Source of the DNA: Paragemmobacter amnigenus
GTDB taxonomy: Bacteria > Pseudomonadota > Alphaproteobacteria > Rhodobacterales > Rhodobacteraceae
Assembly: GCF_009908265.2 (NCBI RefSeq)
Contig: NZ_JAAATX020000008.1
Span: 1 to 64,000 of the forward strand
Length of the DNA stretch: 64,000 nt
Reading direction: 5' to 3'
In this document: one piece after another, positions 60,562 through 64,000 of the stretch
How positions within the stretch are numbered: position 1 is the first letter of the stretch
How the letters are laid out: every line of letters starts with the position of its first letter
Position numbers and translations under genes: made by a program
The notes under the pieces: model-generated
Seen by the model: the letters and a program-made list of their open reading frames with translations, nothing else
Databases searched by the model: none
Told to the model about the DNA's origin: nothing

Positions 60562-61475
60562 GTCCGCACCTTGTCCATCTCGTCGGGGATTATGATCGAC
60601 AGGGCATCGGTCCGGATTTCCAGCTTTAGCGGCGCAAGCAGGCGACGCTTTTCGCCGTCGATCGCCACGCGGGGGCGGCGGCGCGGTGTGCGGATGGTCA
60701 GGCTATGCGCGGCGAAGAGGTCGACATCGTCACCCGGCACGAGGCGGCGGAAGGCAAGGTGCAGCGCCAGTTTCAGCAGATGCCACCGCGATCCGCTGCG
60801 GGCGACGAAGACGGCGAAGCGGTCGTCGCTGATGATGTCGCCCGCCGAGAGGCCGAACCGTTCCAGCTGATAGGCCGAGCGGGCAATGAAGACGAGCGGG
60901 GTGCGGATGTCGCGGATGCCTTCCTCGGTCTCGATCCGCAGGTGGCGCAGGCGTTGGGCGCGGATCAGGGTGGCGAGGACGGTCCAATAGGCAAGAAAGC
61001 GGAAGCGGCCGAAGCGGGCATAGGCGGCCTCGCGTTCGGCAAGGATGCGGGGGTAGAGGCCGAGGCTGAGATTGTTCAGGAAGAGCCGCCCGTTCACGGT
61101 GCCCACCGAGATGCGGTGCGGGTGGCCTGCAAGGATGGCGCGGGCGGCGGCGGCGGGGTCTTCGGGCAGGCCCAGCCCGCGCGAGACGAAGTTGAAGGTG
61201 CCCAGCGGCAGGATGCCGAGGCTGGCCCCGCTGCCCAGCATCGCCTGCGCCACGGCGGCGACGGTGCCGTCGCCCCCCGCCGCCACGATGGTGGTGAAGC
61301 CGTCGGCAAGGGCCGCGCGCACCGCATCCTCGAAGCTTTGCCCGTCGGACAGGCGGCGCAGGGGAACGGTCGGGCCGAAGGCCGCCATGGCAGCCGCAAG
61401 GGCCGTGGCGTCACGGCTTGCCAGCCCCGCAGAGGGGTTGGCAAGGACGCAGATGGTGGCGGCATCGACGGGCAT
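60558..61475 (-). CDS. Diacylglycerol kinase-family lipid kinase
   Basis: The 305-aa protein has ICVLANPSAGLASRD, the glycine-rich nucleotide-binding motif VAAGGDGTVAAVAQAM (about residues 65-80), and LGILPLGTFNFVSRGLGLP, as in DagK/YegS-type kinases. These phosphorylate lipids such as diacylglycerol. It is coupled to the metallophosphoesterase, suggesting shared membrane-lipid or signalling work instead of sugar catabolism. C-terminal beta-rich domain is present. Confidence 0.88.
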   Translation of the reverse strand: MPVDAATICVLANPSAGLASRDATALAAAMAAFGPTVPLRRLSDGQSFEDAVRAALADGFTTIVAAGGDGTVAAVAQAMLGSGASLGILPLGTFNFVSRGLGLPEDPAAAARAILAGHPHRISVGTVNGRLFLNNLSLGLYPRILAEREAAYARFGRFRFLAYWTVLATLIRAQRLRHLRIETEEGIRDIRTPLVFIARSAYQLERFGLSAGDIISDDRFAVFVARSGSRWHLLKLALHLAFRRLVPGDDVDLFAAHSLTIRTPRRRPRVAIDGEKRRLLAPLKLEIRTDALSIIIPDEMDKVRT

Positions 61476-61512
61476 CCCTTGCAGATAGGCGTTCCGCCGC
61501 CGGTTGTAAGGG

Positions 61513-63135
61513 TCAGCCCTGCGCCAGATCCTCGAAGAGCCGTGCCACGCCCTCGGCCCCGGGGTCGTTGAACCCCGCCAGCTTGTCCGCCGACAGATAG
61601 GACGCCCGCCCCGCCTTGGCGCGCGTCATGCCTGCCGTGGCATCGGCCCCCTTGCGTGCGGCGGCGGCGGCGGCGGCCACGCCCTGCGGCAGGGCGGCGA
61701 GTGCGGGGGCCAGCGCATCGATCATCGTGCGGTGTCCGGGTTCCGCCCCGCCTACCTGCATCACGCGGTCGAGCCCCGCCGCAAGCGCGCCGATCCAGTC
61801 CTTGCCACCGGCCGAGGCATCGCCCGCCGCGGCGAAGAAGATGGCCAAGAGCACGCCGGACGATCCGCCCATGGTCTGCGAGAGTTCCATCCCGATGGCG
61901 CGGTAAAGCTGCGTCGGGTCCGCCAGCGGCAGCCGGTCCAGCGCGGCAAGCAGCGCGCGGGCGGCACCGGCAAGGGTCGATCCGGTATCGCCGTCGCCCG
62001 ACTTGGCATCCAGCGCGTTCAGGTCCTTCTCGCAGGCGATCAGCGCGGTGCAGCAACGCTCCAGCAGCGCGCGGCGGGCGGGATGGGCGGAAGGCACCGG
62101 CTGCACGGGGGCAAGCCCGTCAGGCAGGGGCCGCGTCGCCACGGGGGCAAGGGTGGCCAGCGCCGGCCATGCCTGCGGGGCGGCGGGGGCGGCAAGATGC
62201 GCAACCTCATCCGCCGTCACGGGCAGGAGCGACACCGAAAAGCCGTGCATGTCGAGCGAGGTCATCAGGGGCGCGGGGCCGATCATCCATTTCACGCGCG
62301 CGCCAAGGGCCGAACGGGCCAGTTCCTCGGCCAGCACCGACATCTCGAGCGGCGTGGTGGAGCCGAGGTTGTTCAGCAGCGCGACATGGTCCCCCTGCCC
62401 CAGATGCGGCGTCAGGCGGTCCACCACCATGGCCATGGCGGCGCGGGCACCGGAGAAATCGACCTGTTCCACCCCCGCCTCGCCATGGATGCCGAGGCCA
62501 AGCTCGGCCTTGCCGCCGCCGATGCGGTCCTCCTTGGGCGAGCCGGGGACGGTGCAGGTGTCCAGCGACATGCCGATAGAGATGGCCCCGCCGATCACGC
62601 GGCGGGCGGCGGCGGTGATGCTGTCGAGGTCGGCCCCCGACTCGGCCATGGCGCCCGCGATCTTGTGGACGAAGAGCGTTCCGGCCACGCCCCGCGCCTG
62701 CGGCAGGTCGGGAAGGGCCACGTCGTCATCGACGATCACCATCGACACCTTCAGCCCGAAGGCCCGCGCCCGTTCGGCGGCAAGGCCGAAATTCAGCCGG
62801 TCGCCCGTGTAGTTCTTGACGATCAGCAGGCAACCCGCCTTGCCCGTCACCGCCAGTATCCCCGCCAGCACGGCATCGACGGAAGGGCTGGCAAAGACAT
62901 CGCCGCAGACGGCGGCGGTCAGCATCCCCTGCCCCACGAAGCCCGCATGGGACGGTTCATGCCCCGACCCGCCGCCCGAGACGAGCGCGACCTTCGACCG
63001 GTCCCAATCGGTGCGGACCACGACCTTGATATGCGGATAGCCGTCCAGCCGCGCCAGCCTGCCGTTCGAGGTGCGGATCAGGCCGTCCAGCGCCTCGGTC
63101 ACCAGCGTTTCCTTGGAGTTCATGAACTGCTTCAT
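61513..63135 (-). CDS. Dihydroxyacetone-type kinase, fused DhaK and DhaL domains
   Basis: The 540-aa protein starts at ATG 63135 with GGAGC upstream. The DhaK half (about 1-330) has VSGGGSGHEPSHAGFVG and the substrate-binding His in LGIHGEAGVEQ (about 222). The DhaL half (about 345-540) has LDAKSGDGDTGSTLAGAAR, the Mg-ATP binding loop, and QTMGGSSGVLLAIFF. It is an ATP-dependent kinase of dihydroxyacetone or related ketoses such as erythrulose. Next to a sugar ABC ATPase, it probably phosphorylates an imported short-chain sugar. Confidence 0.88.
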   Translation of the reverse strand: MKQFMNSKETLVTEALDGLIRTSNGRLARLDGYPHIKVVVRTDWDRSKVALVSGGGSGHEPSHAGFVGQGMLTAAVCGDVFASPSVDAVLAGILAVTGKAGCLLIVKNYTGDRLNFGLAAERARAFGLKVSMVIVDDDVALPDLPQARGVAGTLFVHKIAGAMAESGADLDSITAAARRVIGGAISIGMSLDTCTVPGSPKEDRIGGGKAELGLGIHGEAGVEQVDFSGARAAMAMVVDRLTPHLGQGDHVALLNNLGSTTPLEMSVLAEELARSALGARVKWMIGPAPLMTSLDMHGFSVSLLPVTADEVAHLAAPAAPQAWPALATLAPVATRPLPDGLAPVQPVPSAHPARRALLERCCTALIACEKDLNALDAKSGDGDTGSTLAGAARALLAALDRLPLADPTQLYRAIGMELSQTMGGSSGVLLAIFFAAAGDASAGGKDWIGALAAGLDRVMQVGGAEPGHRTMIDALAPALAALPQGVAAAAAAARKGADATAGMTRAKAGRASYLSADKLAGFNDPGAEGVARLFEDLAQG

Positions 63136-63147
63136 CGCGGGCTCCTG

Positions 63148-64000
63148 TCAGATGCGGTTGCCGCTGGCGTCGAACCAGAGCGGATTTTCGGGGCAGATGG
63201 AAAGGGCATCGCCGGGGCAAAGGGGGGTGTGCGGGTCGGCAAGGGTGACGATGTCATGCCCGCCCATGGTCAGGTGCAGGCGGGTCTGGTCGCCCAGATG
63301 TTCGACGCGGCGGACGGTGGCGGGCTGGCCCTCTCCGATCCGCACATGTTCGGGGCGCAGGCCGATCTGCGCAGCACCCGCCTTGGCCGTGCCGAAGGCA
63401 TCGGCGGGCAACAGGTTGATGCGCGGCTGACCCAGACGGCTGGCGACATAGGCCGAGACGGGGTTTTCGTAGATCTCTCGAGGACTGCCGAACTGGACAA
63501 GGCGACCGCTGTCCAGCACGCCCACATGGGTGGCCATGGTCATCGCCTCGATCTGGTCATGCGTGACGTAGAGGAAGGTCGCGCCAAGGTCGGAATGGAT
63601 GCGCTTCAGCTCGATCCGCAGATCGGCGCGCAGCTTGGCGTCCAGCGAGGACAGCGGTTCGTCCATCAGGTAGATGCGCGGATTGCGGACCAGCGCGCGC
63701 CCGATCGAGACGCGCTGCATCTCGCCCCCCGAAAGCTGGGTCGCCTTGTTGTCGAGCTTGTGGGCGATCCGCAGCACCTCGGCCACCTCGGCCACTTTCC
63801 GCGCGATCTCGGCCTCGGGCCAGTTCAGGACGGGCGAACGCAGCGGGAAGGCAAGGTTGTCGCGAACGGTCAGGTGGGGGTAGAGCGAATATTGCTGGAA
63901 CACCATCGCCACATCCCGCTGTGCGGGCGTGTCGGTCAGGACCGAGCGGCCCGCGATGGCGATGTCGCCTGCATCGGGCCGGTCCAGACCCGCGATCAGG
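63148..64000 (-). CDS. ABC transporter ATP-binding protein, sugar type (partial, runs off window)
   Basis: Open from the window edge to stop at 63148. The visible 283 residues start at LIAGLDRPDAGDIAI, then Q-loop MVFQQYSLYPHLTV, LSGGEMQRVSIGRAL, YLMDEPLSSLDAKLR and VTHDQIEAMTMA, plus a TOBE-like C-terminal part (GLRPEHVRIG). Walker A is beyond the edge. It resembles MalK/UgpC-group ATPases of carbohydrate importers. It lies 12 bp upstream of the fused kinase and is probably in the same operon. Confidence 0.9.
   Translation of the reverse strand, partial: LIAGLDRPDAGDIAIAGRSVLTDTPAQRDVAMVFQQYSLYPHLTVRDNLAFPLRSPVLNWPEAEIARKVAEVAEVLRIAHKLDNKATQLSGGEMQRVSIGRALVRNPRIYLMDEPLSSLDAKLRADLRIELKRIHSDLGATFLYVTHDQIEAMTMATHVGVLDSGRLVQFGSPREIYENPVSAYVASRLGQPRINLLPADAFGTAKAGAAQIGLRPEHVRIGEGQPATVRRVEHLGDQTRLHLTMGGHDIVTLADPHTPLCPGDALSICPENPLWFDASGNRI

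Overview
This is a 64 kb piece of a GC-rich (roughly two thirds GC or more) alphaproteobacterial chromosome, most likely of the Rhodobacterales (Rhodobacter/Paracoccaceae type). Three things suggest this: the block surE-pcm-nlpD next to a DUF815 ATPase and tatC-tatB-tatA, the histidine-utilisation order with a HutF-type deiminase, and GcvT-fused dimethylglycine/sarcosine-dehydrogenase paralogues beside a trimethylamine-methyltransferase-like gene. It looks like core and catabolic chromosome. I saw no rRNA, tRNA, CRISPR array, transposase, phage module or origin.

Layout. 1-194: start of acetyl-CoA synthetase, leaving the window. 597-2147: an MttB-family protein. 2272-7181: dabA-dabB (inorganic carbon uptake) with a divergent LysR regulator. 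7327-13053: small membrane protein, surE-pcm-nlpD, then convergent DUF815 ATPase-tatC-tatB-tatA. 13209-14381: a short YafY-type regulator with a palindromic operator, followed by two unrecognised, translationally coupled genes of lower GC. 14432-22869: ABC ATPase, atypical SDR, prfC, a CxxC hypothetical, PepSY protein, DEAD-box helicase and a Cys/Met-metabolism PLP enzyme.

23094-33055: methylated-amine style cluster on the minus strand (HIBADH-like reductase, aldehyde dehydrogenase, MttB homologue, two FAD/GcvT demethylating dehydrogenases) with a divergent LysR regulator. 33171-39690: hut cluster, hutC-hutF divergent from hutI-hutH-hutU, with a HutC-like operator between them; no hutG is present. 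39825-42730: PHP phosphoesterase, flavin reductase, a SqrR/BigR-like ArsR regulator and an SDR. 42727-51339: glycan/surface-polysaccharide cluster with several glycosyltransferases, including two unusual fusions and one small frameshifted gene.

51681-55845: Tat-exported solute-binding protein and polyamine-type ABC transporter. 56189-59783: FadR/NanR-like regulator, a probable D-apionate lactonase and a Gfo/Idh/MocA dehydrogenase (possible D-apiose dehydrogenase). 59746-64000: minus-strand metallophosphoesterase, lipid kinase, fused DhaK-DhaL kinase and a sugar ABC ATPase that leaves the window. The last two blocks may together form a branched-pentose (apiose-like) catabolic locus.

The clearest non-coding signals are two intergenic arrays, each of four consecutive hairpins with conserved tips but different stems (18185-18297 and 39697-39825), a 74-bp GC-rich palindrome at 22956-23029, and a recurring start-proximal element with GGATATTT (15591, 27051, 29584).
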